The translations under genes and the position numbers were made by a program. From contig BSBN01001225.1 of assembly GCA_027924645.1 (NCBI GenBank), positions 10,062,001 through 10,126,000 of the forward strand: 64,000 nucleotides of DNA, given 5' to 3'. This document shows positions 54,607 through 64,000 of the stretch, one piece after another (the stretch's first letter is position 1; the number at the start of each line of letters is the position of its first letter). The notes under the pieces are model-generated. The model did no database searches, was not told the DNA's origin, and was given only the letters and a program-made list of their open reading frames with translations. Source of the DNA: Cunninghamia lanceolata. Its lineage: Eukaryota > Streptophyta > Pinopsida > Cupressales > Cupressaceae.

Positions 54607-55130
54607 TTATTGTAACATCTTCTTAGCTTGTGTTCTATCTAGGCATAAAAGTAAAATACCATCTCTATTTTTCCAATATAAGTCTCCATCCATGAAGACA
54701 TATTTTGATGCAACAAGTTTCAAAGTCCTCCTTTGATTGTCATTTAGGCCCTGAGGACATTTCATATTCTTGAGATAATACATTACATTGGTGTAGCAAG
54801 GTGTATGTTCAATGCTTGCAATAATGTTATCTTCTTCTTGTATGTTGCAAACTTGTGCAGCCTCGAAGTTTGATTCAGCCATAAATTTGGCTAAACCCTG
54901 ACCTCTAACAAGCTTGTTGATTTGGATGTTAATGTTAAACTCTTGAATTCTATTGATCCATCTATATCTCCTTCTTGTAACTTCATTTTGGATAAAAACA
55001 TCCTTTACTGCAACATTTGGTACATATGCTATCACATAAGCTCCAACCAAATATGGCCTAAATGCTTTTACTACTTTTACTAGGGCATAGGCTTGTTTTT
55101 CAGTAATATCATATTTCAATTCTGCCCCCT
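54607..55130 (-). pseudogene. pol: RT-linked RNase H (gRH), C-terminal part, Tat-3
   Basis: An open frame resumes right after S2 with AELKYDITEKQAYALVKVVK. The positions of the second and third catalytic acids read Gln (TEKQ) and VPN (in place of TDH), exactly as in Tat-2. RRYRWINRIQEFNINIQINK and LAKFMAESN lead to integrase. The identical residue changes in two independently decaying copies show the domain was already inactive in their ancestor. Confidence 0.82.
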
Positions 55131-55135
55131 GGAGT

Positions 55136-57709
55136 TGTTCTCTCTCAGATTTGCACCCTTGCTGCAGTTGTCAAACTTCAGCAATCTGGAGTAACATGGG
55201 AATGATCTCAAAGTGTGGGACCTTGCAAAATGAGATCAGACCTCCAGAGAAGGCCGGCTTCCTTGACTGGATATCACCTAAAACTACTAAATCTTCAGAG
55301 GAAAAGGGAGAAGGAATACTTTTTAATGAAAAATGAAAATAGGAAAACTGAAAGTAAGGGTGATGCACCAGACTGATTAAAAGAAACTTTCAAAGAACTG
55401 AGAAAATGCACAAAATAACCGGATACAACAAGTAGACATACACAGATTCAAATGAGTTTTAGCAGAGGTGAGAAACAAGAAGGTTGAGAGGAACAGAATG
55501 TTCACAGACAACCATATGCAAGTTCACACTAAACTAGAAAATCAGTAAAAGAGGTAAAATGACTTGCATGTATTCAATGAGAAGGCATAGCTACAGTAGC
55601 AGAAAGCTCTGTTTGAAAACAGAAAGCTTGAAAGCCAAAAATTTCCAACCTTCTTTACATCTTATTCTATGTATATATAGAATTTTAAAATGCCCTAAGT
55701 CGGTTACAAAAATCACTCCAAAGACCTGCATCAGGAAAATATCTATCTGAAGGGACATCCAACTACAAGGAGTTATGGCGCAAAAGATCTAGAACTGGTG
55801 CAGATGGAAGATATTTTCAGTCTTCAATGCAAGCTGCTTAATCATCAATCTACACAATGAATCGGTGGAAGATATATCGGCATTGAATGCGAGCAACTTC
55901 CGTGTCTATCTTCAATCATGGATATATGAAGTATCTGAAACAAGGCGGTGGAGAGATATTCTGAGTCTTTAATGCAAGCAGTTGGATCATTGACCCTCTC
56001 TGATAAATGCCACAAATATCTGCATTTGCATCACTCAAACTGGTCGCTGAAACATCCAGTCGACTAAGCATACAAATCCAGATCCAAAATTTGAAAGTGA
56101 GAAAAAGCCCCTGAAATCCCTGCCAAATGAAAGAGGAGACAAAAACATGCATTTTTGCCTTTTACAGCCTTTGGAAATTCACTAAAATAGAGGAGATACA
56201 GGCGGTCAAAGCTGCAGTCAACTGTGTGTATATATCGCTTTGCATCTGTGCTTGTATCGGCCTCTGAAACTACCTCTGAGTCTGCCTTTGCATGTACAAA
56301 GTGCTTTGTATATGGCCTCTTGCATATCGGCTTTGTCTATCGGATTGTATGTTTGAACATACAATTGCAAATATACAAACACATGTATATACAATGCGCG
56401 GATGCCAACACTAAATTTGGCGAATTTGACTTTACAGTCGGCTCCGCCTTGTATATTTCTTTCTTGTACATTTCATTTGTATATCGCAAGATACAATGCA
56501 TTCAATATACAAGCCGCGAACCTGAACCATTTTATCAACCAGATTGGAGAAATTTGAAATCCGGGCCTTGTATCTTCAATCTCTTGTATATCGAGATATA
56601 CATTGTCATATACATGCAAGCTGCGGACCCCAACACTGAATTGAAGCATATTGTAATCGCCATCAGGTCCGAGCCATGCATGTTCCTCTTTGTATATAAC
56701 CAATGCATGTCGCATATATAATGCGAACATACAAGCAAACTATACATACAAACTGCGGAATCTGCCCTTTATCAACTGGAATGTATGTTCATTTCAGATC
56801 CAGCTTGTATATTAGGAATACATATTTGATTGTATGTGCAAACATACAATCACAAATATACAAGTGGTGGGCCCCAGCTTTATAGCCTTTCTCCTTGTAT
56901 CTTATTCTTTGTGTATTCCCTTTGCATATCGGCATATACAATGCCGAGATACAAGCCGCGGACCTAAAATGATTATCTGCTATGCCTAATTCTACCACCG
57001 GGTCCACCTTGTATGTATCCTTTCTTCTCCAATTGTATGTAAGATACAATCGCCCACTATACAAACACCTTTGCATCTGTGGACCCCACCTCTTGTATCT
57101 CCTGCTTGTCTGGCGCTTTGCATATTTTCCATTGTATATTTCTTTGTATGTTCAAATATAAAAAGCAAATATACAAACCAAAGATACATATAAACCCGAC
57201 TCACATTTGCCTTGTATGTCGACCTTGCATGTGCCGATATACATTCTCTTTTGTATGTGCCCCTTTGTATGTCGGCCTTGCATGTCTTTGCCTTTGTATA
57301 TTTTCTTTTGTATGTTGCGACTATATGTTTGAATATACAATGCGAACATACATCCAAACCTGCGCTCCACCCTTTTGTACATCTTCTTGTATCTCACCGA
57401 TGTATATTTCCTTTGCATATGTGAACATACAAAGGTGAATGTATGTGCAAGCATACATTCAAAAATGCATATATAAATACTAAGTATGAAATTGAGATTT
57501 ATCTGCGATGGAAAGCACTTGAAGACAAAGGGTTTCTGGGTTTTTTTGGGTTTTCAGCAAAGATTCACAAGGTGAGATTTTTAGGATTTTTGCAAGGCAC
57601 AACATGAGTATTTGAAGGATTCAAGCCTTTTGGGGTGTTCTCCTAAAGGATTTTCTAAAAAAATGTGAGGTGAACTATTAAACTCTGGGCAGAGGAAAAT
57701 AGGTCAACA
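55136..57709. mobile_element. S2: solo LTR inserted in the RNase H of Tat-3
   Basis: 2,574 bp, starting TGTTCTCTC and ending GGTCAACA on the plus strand, so the ends are TGTT/AACA. The flanks GGAGT (55131-55135) and TGAGT (57710-57714) are a 5-bp duplication with one change, and the RNase H frame continues across. The part 56220-57440 is a dense TTGTAT/ATACAA array like U3 of Tat-2. TATA-like boxes occur on both strands (near 55675 on minus, 57470 on plus). I favour the minus strand because the array would then lie upstream of the box with about 540 bp of R-U5 after it, but this is open. Confidence 0.8.
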
Positions 57710-57714
57710 TGAGT

Positions 57715-58388
57715 GATTTACTAAAAAATGATATGGGTTCTTCATATCCTTCATTATTTTTCTACAACATTACAGCTGCTACTGTATGAAAAGATGCAAA
57801 AGAGAATAATTGGAATGGTTTATCAAAATTTGGGGATTTCAATACAGGAGCCTCTTTAATAGCTTTCTTAATGGACGTAAATGCATCAATGGCCTCTTTA
57901 GTCCAATCCACCTTTGCACCTTTCTTCAACATTTTTGAGACTGGTTTGACAATTTCTGCAAAGTTTGATATGAATCTTCTGAAAAAATTTATTTGTCCAA
58001 AGAAAGACTAAATGGATTTTACACTTCTTGGAATAGGAATCTTATCAATAGCCTTTAACCTTTCAAGATCAATCCTTACACCATACTTTGAGACTATGTG
58101 CCCCATCATTTTTCCTTATGTCACAACAAAAAGACACTTCTTTGGATTTAAAGAAATACCATATTTCAATGCCCTGATAAAAATTTCCTCCAAGTGTGAA
58201 CAATGATCTTTTGCCCTTTTAAAATATGATGTAAGATCATCCTGGTAGACTACCATTATTGTGTTAATCAGATCAACAAAAGCTACATCCATGGCCCTTT
58301 GAAATGTTGCCCTGGCATTTGTAAGGCTAAAATGCATTCTCACATAGACATAGGTACCCCAAGGTGTTGTAAAAGTAGTTTTATAATG
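57715..58388 (-). pseudogene. pol: Reverse transcriptase C-terminal half and start of gRH, Tat-3
   Basis: Continues the RT from 58389 after a stop. Motifs: TTPWGTYVYVRM, ATFQRAMDVAF, IMVVYQDDLTSYF (active site YQDD, near 58240), SLNPKKCLFVVT followed by a stop, then SFFGQINFFRRFISNFAEI. The RNase H start reads FQLFSFASFH, with Phe in place of the first catalytic Asp. The frame is cut by S2 at 57714. Confidence 0.88.
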
Positions 58389-59771
58389 TTATGATTCTTT
58401 AACCTTTACTTGGTTATACCCAGAAAAACCATCCATCATGGATAGTAATTCACATCTTGTCACTTGTAAGATTGTCTCCATGTTAATTAGGAAGGGGTAA
58501 TTATCTTTTAATGATGAGATGTTTAAGTTTCTGAAGTCTACACATAATCTTATATCACCATTCTTTTTTCTTATAGGTACCAAATTTGATACCCAAGAAG
58601 AATGTCTAATTGGTTTGATAATACCTCCTTCTCTAAGCTTTGTAAGTTCTTCTTGCATCTTAGGTGCCAGTGTAGGATTTATAGGTCTTTGCCTTTGTCT
58701 AAATGGTTTGGCATCAGGTTTCAATGGTATTTCATGTTGAAATAAATCTTCTCTATATGCCTTTAGATCATCATAGGACCAGACAAACACATGTTTATAT
58801 TTTCTAAGTAAGATGATAAGCATTTCTCTTATCTTTGGACTAATCCTCTTTCCAATGTAAACCTTTTTAGGGGCTATGTCTATTCCCAAGTTAATCTCCT
58901 CAACATCCTTAAGATCCACTGTTGTAGGTTTGAGATTATATCTATCCTGCTCATCTAATACTCTTTCTAAGGCTACAAGGCCTTTGGGTATTTTGTTTGT
59001 CTTGAGTTGGATCACTTCTTTTCCAAAAAGAGTCTCTTTGCCATCTACCTCTTCCACAAATGCATTGAATTCAATTTCTTGAGATTCATATTGGTCCACA
59101 CACTGGAGGAACTTAATGAGATCTTGATCATCATTGAATACTTGCCAATTATAAACATTATCAGGGATCATTGGTCTAGCCTTGAATTCTACTTCTGTTA
59201 TTCCTGATAATGTAATATCATCCTTTTTCAAGGCCACATTTGCTAAGAAATCTGCCATTATGTTTTTGGACCCTTCTATCCAGTTTATAGAAAATACATT
59301 AAAGAGTTCAATGGTGTCCCAAACAACATTTCTATATTTCTTTAATCTTTTGTTCTTTGATGAATATTTCACCTTCATTTGTGATACAACTAATTCTAAG
59401 TCACCATAAACTGCCAATAGTTTGATTCCATGTTGTAGGACAATGTTCAAACACAACAATAATGCCTCATATTCAATAATATTATTAGTGCATTCAAAGG
59501 TTAGCAAGAATGAGTATTTGAATGTTTTGCCTGTTGGTGAGATGAATACAACTCCAGCCCCATTTTCTCCTTTACTGCATGCACCATCAAAATACATCCT
59601 CCATACACCATGTTCATCTATTTGAGATTCTTTTTTTATTGGTTCTGTGTTTTGTAATTCAGGTTGTGATTTTTCAACGCTAAAACTCCCAAGATCTACA
59701 TCACAGAAACAATTCATTTGGTTTGCATCTAATCTTTCTATTATATTTTCATACCTTGGATTTGTACACAA
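58389..59771 (-). CDS. pol: aRH and N-terminal RT, Tat-3, 460-codon open frame
   Basis: The longest intact coding stretch in the window. An archaeal-type RNase H (RVT_3-like) comes first and keeps all four acidic residues: Asp in MYFDGACSKG, Glu in IIEYEALLLC, Asp in VYGDLELVVSQ and Asp in NIMADFLANVAL. A linker (KIPKGLVALERVL, YIGKRISPKIREM) leads to the RT start with HSSWVSNLVPIRKKNGDIRL, CVDFRNLNISSLKDNYP and MMDGFSGYNQV. It ends at a stop at 58389 (KES then TAA). It would cut RNA in RNA-DNA hybrids, a job the RT-linked domain here can no longer do. The first Met is only the first after an upstream stop. Confidence 0.9.
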   Translation of the reverse strand: MCTNPRYENIIERLDANQMNCFCDVDLGSFSVEKSQPELQNTEPIKKESQIDEHGVWRMYFDGACSKGENGAGVVFISPTGKTFKYSFLLTFECTNNIIEYEALLLCLNIVLQHGIKLLAVYGDLELVVSQMKVKYSSKNKRLKKYRNVVWDTIELFNVFSINWIEGSKNIMADFLANVALKKDDITLSGITEVEFKARPMIPDNVYNWQVFNDDQDLIKFLQCVDQYESQEIEFNAFVEEVDGKETLFGKEVIQLKTNKIPKGLVALERVLDEQDRYNLKPTTVDLKDVEEINLGIDIAPKKVYIGKRISPKIREMLIILLRKYKHVFVWSYDDLKAYREDLFQHEIPLKPDAKPFRQRQRPINPTLAPKMQEELTKLREGGIIKPIRHSSWVSNLVPIRKKNGDIRLCVDFRNLNISSLKDNYPFLINMETILQVTRCELLSMMDGFSGYNQVKVKES

Positions 59772-60779
59772 CTTAACCTCCTTCCCATTTATTGGTATTG
59801 TTGCATATGATAGGTCTAGTTGGACATTTCCCCCTACTGCAATAGTCCACTATCTGGATAATAACATTCAATAGTATGGTGGAGTATCTACTATAGTAAT
59901 ATCAGTTATATAAGTGGATTCAGGACATGAGGCCAATTTTAATTCCACATCCCATAACTCCAACAACAAGGATGGAGCTATTATCCATTGCATAGCATTT
60001 GCCATATGTTGTGTTCACCCATAAGCCTAATTCTTTCATAACAGCTATTGGCATAATATTTATTGCGGCTCCAGAGTCAATCATACAATTTCTTACCAGC
60101 TTGTTGTTGATAAGTAGTGTTATATAGAATTGGTCTACTTGGGAAGGATTTTTTTTATAGCATCACCAAGATAAATTTCAAGAGTTCTCATAACCTCTTG
60201 TCCAAGATTGTTCACCTTATTTTCTGGCACACCTTTGTTTTTGTTATGACCTTGTTGATTTGGCACATTAGAAATCAACTTGAGAGCACTGTCCCTGTAT
60301 TCATCTATTCTCATCATTTCCATTAATGGTACCGATATCTTGATTTGGGATAATGCTTGTGTTATATCAAATGAAGGAGTAACATTGATTTGTTCTAACT
60401 TCTCTTTATTGGAACCTTTCTCTTCAGATTGTTGCCTATTATTATCCTTCACCTTATTTTGTTCAACCTTGGATGTTTCCTTATGTGTAATTTTTTGATT
60501 TTCTCCTTTCTTATGGTTATCCAAGGTACCCTTCTTATGATCTGGCTCTTTGATAAATAAACCTTGGGGTGTTCCTTGGTTTGCATTCATAGTTCTATTC
60601 CTCATGTTGTAATTATTTCTAGCCCGAGCCACAACAACAATTGTAAGATCTCTCCTTTCCTCCTTAGTGGGCTTTCTTAATTGGAAATGTGGGACCATAT
60701 TGGATACATGAGCAGTTTCTTCATAATTATCTTCCTAATAAGAGAAAACTTCTTGTCTACCCATGTTAACATTATATCT
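59772..60779 (-). pseudogene. pol: Protease region of Pol, Tat-3
   Basis: From the gag stop, the frame passes two stops to an open stretch (60698-60135) with LRKPTKEERRDLTIVVVARA and FDITQALSQIKISVPLMEMM, as in Tat-2. An extra A in an A-run near 60155 shifts the frame. In the next frame is the protease active site CMIDSGAAINIMPIAVMKEL (near 60085-60030). The end of the domain (AMDNSSILVVG) is followed by further breaks before 59771. Confidence 0.8.
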
Positions 60780-62681
60780 CTAATTGCTTACATCATATTC
60801 GAATCCATCTTCTTCAAATGATGAGCATTCTTCAAATGATGAGTATTCTTCATCAATTAAGTGAGGTCTCATTCCTAATATATTTATGGTATGATCATCC
60901 TTGTCCTGATCATAAGATGTTTCTTTTTCTTGCACTGATTGGGCTACCACACAATATTCAGGTGAATGAGGCAGGTTGCATGCAATACACCATGGGTTGC
61001 TATCCACTACATGTGTCCCATGTTTCTTTAAGGGATCAGGAGTATCCTTATAATTCTGGTTCTGTTTGTTATCCACGGGCTTTCCATCCTTCCAATTAGT
61101 GTTATAAGGCATATCATATAATCTAGGCCTTTCGTTTCTATAATAATTTGCTTTCATAGTTTGTTGGTTATTAGGGCTTTGTGGAATTCTGATATTTTCT
61201 CTTTTACCAAATTTTCTAGTAGCTTTTCTATTGTTTTCAATACTCACAGTTGCTTTTTGAGCTTCTACAAGAGTCATAGGAGCTCTATTTCGTAGTTCAT
61301 ATCTAGTTTTAGGGTCAAAAGATTTTAAGTATAGAGCTAGGGCCATACCATCAAGAGGTTTCAGTTTAGGAGAAATCTTGTGATATATCTTTGAAAACCT
61401 TTGGTTAAAATCCACTACTATCTCATTATAATTCTTTTGAATGCTTGTCAATTCATGAATAGCAAAATTTGGATCAGCATGACTCCCATACTATTCTCTA
61501 AACTAATCTTTGAAATCTTCAAAAGAACTGATTGAGCCATCATGCAAATTCTTATACCAATCCCTAGCATCTTCAATCAGAGATAGCATAAATAATTTCA
61601 TCTGGATATCTTCATATTGCACTTCATAGTTATCCATGACTGTCTCAAAGTTTTTGATATGTTCTGCTGAAATGGCATTATTCTTAGCAAACTTTGGGAG
61701 TGCATTTATCAAATCATTGTCAATGGGATCAGGACAAATTTGGTACCTAGATAAATCCAGTTGCCTGCATCTATTTATATTTAAGGGTCCTTGCAAATTT
61801 TGATTTGGTTGATATTGGTGGTGGTAATAGTGAGGTGGATGTTGTTGTACATTATGGTGTGGATTCATATTTGTATTTTGTTGGCGGGGTGGAATATGTT
61901 GATGACCAGGAGGTAAACAAGTATTAGTCATATGTTGGGAAGGATTATGGACATTATGTGTTCTTGGATTTCGTGGTGGAATATTTTGTTGCATAGAACC
62001 AATATTGCTTGGATTATGTGGTGCTTTTGAAGTATTTGAACCACTTGTATTTTGATGTGATCCTTGCAGATTGCTTGTCAGAACATGTCCACTTTGCTTA
62101 TGGGGAGGTACATACTTGGAGCTAGTTGTTGTAGTTCTAGACCTTATTTGCTACAATTCTTGTTTTATCCATTCCTCTATTTCTTTTAATTTGGCTAGCT
62201 CAAGTTCCTCTTGTAACTTATGTAAGTCTTGTTGTATCTCACTCTTATTCTATATGTCTTTTGGTGGAGTATCATGGGTTTCTGTGGATGTTATTTGATC
62301 TATAGACTAATATTGAATCTCTCCACCCTGTTGCAATGACATTTTATAATCATATTCTGCCTATTTTTGCATTATTTCCCTTTCAATCTGAGCCTCATAT
62401 TCAAGCTGCTTTTGAGGGTCATGTCTGTACTGGTCTAGAATATCACCAAATCTGTTATGATCAGACTGAGCATGATAACTCTCAGATTGGAATTCTTCTG
62501 ATTCATGTAGAGGAGTGAAGATGTTATGTGTTAATAAGGGTTGTTCTTATGCATCTTCATGCGTATTTTGATTATTAAGGCGTTCACAATGGTTTGATAT
62601 CCTAGTTTTCTTAGTAGGAGCCCTTAAAGGTGGGGAAGATTGCAACTTTTTACCATCAGTTTTGGATCTCCTACCATCCAT
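60780..62681 (-). pseudogene. gag: Gag of Tat-3
   Basis: One frame from ATG 62681 (MDGRRSKTDGKK) to TAG 60780-60782, about 633 codons with some half dozen in-frame stops but no frameshift. Layout as in Tat-2: Gln/Glu-rich helices, a Pro/His/Gln-rich linker (61994-61800), a capsid-like domain (DARDWYKNLHDGSISSFEDF, YLKSFDPKTRYELRNRAPMT), and a zinc knuckle CIACNLPHSPEYC with three instead of four residues before His. The terminal AAT TAG AGA corresponds to AAC TAG AGA in Tat-2, and pol follows in the same frame in both. Confidence 0.86.
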
Positions 62682-62857
62682 ATTGTATGAGACTGTAATG
62701 CTTCAACACATAATATATCTAAAATTTAGAGTAGAGTCGCCACCTCTCTTTGGAGAGGAATGATTTTATCTTATGGGTCTTTTCCACCAACAGAGTTATG
62801 ACTTTAATTTCCTGACTCTATTTATATGGTCTCCTACTAGGTTCCTTTATGTTATCA
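62682..62857 (-). other. Leader between primer site and gag, Tat-3
   Basis: About 175 bp, non-coding. It holds a second copy of the primer-site motif (GGTGGCGACTCTACTC, near 62731-62746 on plus as GAGTAGAGTCGCCACC). Tat-2 has a matching GGTGGCAACTCTAGTG near 30136, so the duplication is ancestral. Confidence 0.6.
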
Positions 62858-62872
62858 CCAGTAGAGTCGCCA
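62858..62872 (-). other. Primer binding site, Tat-3
   Basis: On the minus strand TGGCGACTCTACTGG, four bases after the 5' LTR. Conserved in Tat-2 with two changes. I do not name the tRNA. Confidence 0.75.
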
Positions 62873-62876
62873 GTTC

Positions 62877-64000
62877 TTTTAGGTCTCAAAAACGTGGGTT
62901 GTTAACCCTAAGAGGATGCCAAGCTCTCTTAACGCTTTTGGCTAATGATAAGGGCAAATATGGTTAAGACCCCCTTCACATTAGGCTCTGCTAGACCTAG
63001 GTGGGTATACCATGACTATTAATGCAGACTTGTATGACCTTCATAGTGGCATATGGGTGTGAAGTAGATGTAAGGCTATGAATTATTATTACTCCTAATG
63101 TGTGAGTTTTTTTAATGCGTGAATAAAATTGTGGAGTGTAAAAGATTGTTATATAATGGTTGTGACCAGTGCCTAATGCTATTGGGTAATGGGGTCAAGA
63201 CTCGTATGAATTACAGATTTATTTGGCTTAACTCTGACTATCTGGCACTTTCTAAATGCTTAAACCTTATGTAAACGTGCAAGGTTGTTGGTTGTTAGAC
63301 TCTTCTTTAAGATCCATTTGATTTTTCTAAATTATTGTGGTTGTTTGAAAGGGTTTAATTCTACTTTGAAGGAAACCAGCTAAATTGATTTACTTAAAGG
63401 ATTTTAACTCAGGGCAGAGACCAATGAATGTAAATCACTTAGGAGGACTTAAATCAACTTCTGATAGAAACCAATCAAAATACACCACACAGAGACAACA
63501 AATGTGCCTTGATAAATCTAATGATTTAAATAAATGGAAGTAACCAAGACAAAGACAGTCAAGCAACTCATAAACTTGAATATCAATAGAATATCAAAAC
63601 ACCACAAATATATCCACAGATGAAATCATTCTTGCCCATTATAATATTAAAATATCATAAACATTTAGTATCTTAAGCATGAAATATGACTGGAGATAAT
63701 AATATTGAATATATAAATTGTCTTGCTGCCAATTGATTAATGATTTCAACTAGGCCTTGGTCTCCCTTATAAATATGGGAAGCAAACAAGCTTCACGCTT
63801 GAATCGACATAACTATTCATAAATTGAATCTTTTCATGACTAAACATAATTAAGAAATAGATTATGGGCATAATCAATCTAATTAAGATCTGGATCCATT
63901 AATCTTTGTAGAGCACCTGTGAACACAGCTCTGGCAAGGTAATCCTCTCCATGTTGCAGTATCCGTTGAATGTGCTTTTTCCCGTTCTTATTGCTGAAGC
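62877..64000 (-). repeat. 5' LTR of Tat-3, 3' part (cut by window end)
   Basis: Matches 46692-47813 across its whole visible length with a few percent differences. The terminal TGTT on plus is TTTT here. The TATA box is at 63766-63775. The window ends about 64 bp before the place where the stop of ORF3 lies in the other LTR region, so whether this LTR also holds ORF3 cannot be seen. Confidence 0.88.

Larger units (their letters stand above)
46692..64000 (-). mobile_element. Tat-3 Ty3/Gypsy element (5' LTR cut by window end)
   Basis: Read on the minus strand: partial 5' LTR (62877-64000), primer site, gag, protease, aRH, RT, degenerate RT-linked RNase H, integrase and a 3' LTR region ending at 46692. 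It is the same family as Tat-2 (shared primer site, gag start, YQDD and LTR 3' end) but carries ORF3 as Tat-1 does. Two solo LTRs, S1 and S2, are inserted. Several stops and frameshifts are present, yet a 460-codon aRH-RT frame survives. Confidence 0.9.

Noticed and set aside
56224..57454. ORFs of up to 165 codons on both strands in S2
   Set aside because: Same low-complexity motif array as above, with no domain and overlapping frames on both strands.

Overview
The window is eukaryotic plant DNA made almost entirely of nested LTR retrotransposons. I found no host gene, rRNA or tRNA. The evidence for a plant is a long degenerate CCCTAAA (plant-type telomere) array, SIRE-like Copia LTRs, primer sites complementary to plant initiator Met-tRNA (TGGTATCAGAGC), and Ty3/Gypsy elements of the Tat type. 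The depth of nesting, the long LTRs (up to 3.2 kb or more) and the heavy decay suggest a very large genome such as a gymnosperm. The species cannot be read from the sequence.

Layout. (1) 1-1263 is the 3' LTR of a Copia element inserted in the RNase H gene of an old Gypsy element, Tat-1 (1264-4202, continuing at 19235 to about 25.4 kb). (2) Tat-1's integrase is split by a 15 kb gag-only Copia-like element, SIRE-NA (4203-19234). SIRE-NA's gag is in turn split by element A (7449-14054), a foldback DNA element carrying about 4 kb of telomere-like repeats. (3) Tat-1 carries a large extra ORF (ORF3) after integrase. (4) Element B, a relative of A (25792-26808 plus 45346-46290), is split by Tat-2 (26809-45340, 3.17 kb LTRs, target duplication CACAC). 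The gag of Tat-2 is split near its 3' end by TG-2 (31989-37193), a young gag-protease-only element on the minus strand with target duplication GATAT. (5) Tat-3 fills 46692 to the window end on the minus strand. It is interrupted by two solo LTRs, S1 (50887-52123, duplication GTAAC) and S2 (55136-57709, near-duplication GGAGT/TGAGT).

How the genes work together. The three Tat elements share the order gag - protease - archaeal-type RNase H (aRH) - reverse transcriptase - degenerate RT-linked RNase H - integrase. The RT-linked RNase H has lost its catalytic residues at the same positions in all copies, so the upstream aRH is probably the working RNase H. ORF3 is recognisably homologous between Tat-1 and Tat-3 and matches no family I know. 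In Tat-3 it appears to lie inside the U3 part of the LTR, the position of nef or sag in some animal retroviruses. SIRE-NA and TG-2 have no polymerase and must use enzymes of other elements.

Most coding regions carry stops or frameshifts. Boundaries backed by a target duplication or a conserved LTR end are firm. The 3' end of Tat-1, the full extent of the Tat-3 LTR and the orientation of S2 are not. All identities are estimates by eye.
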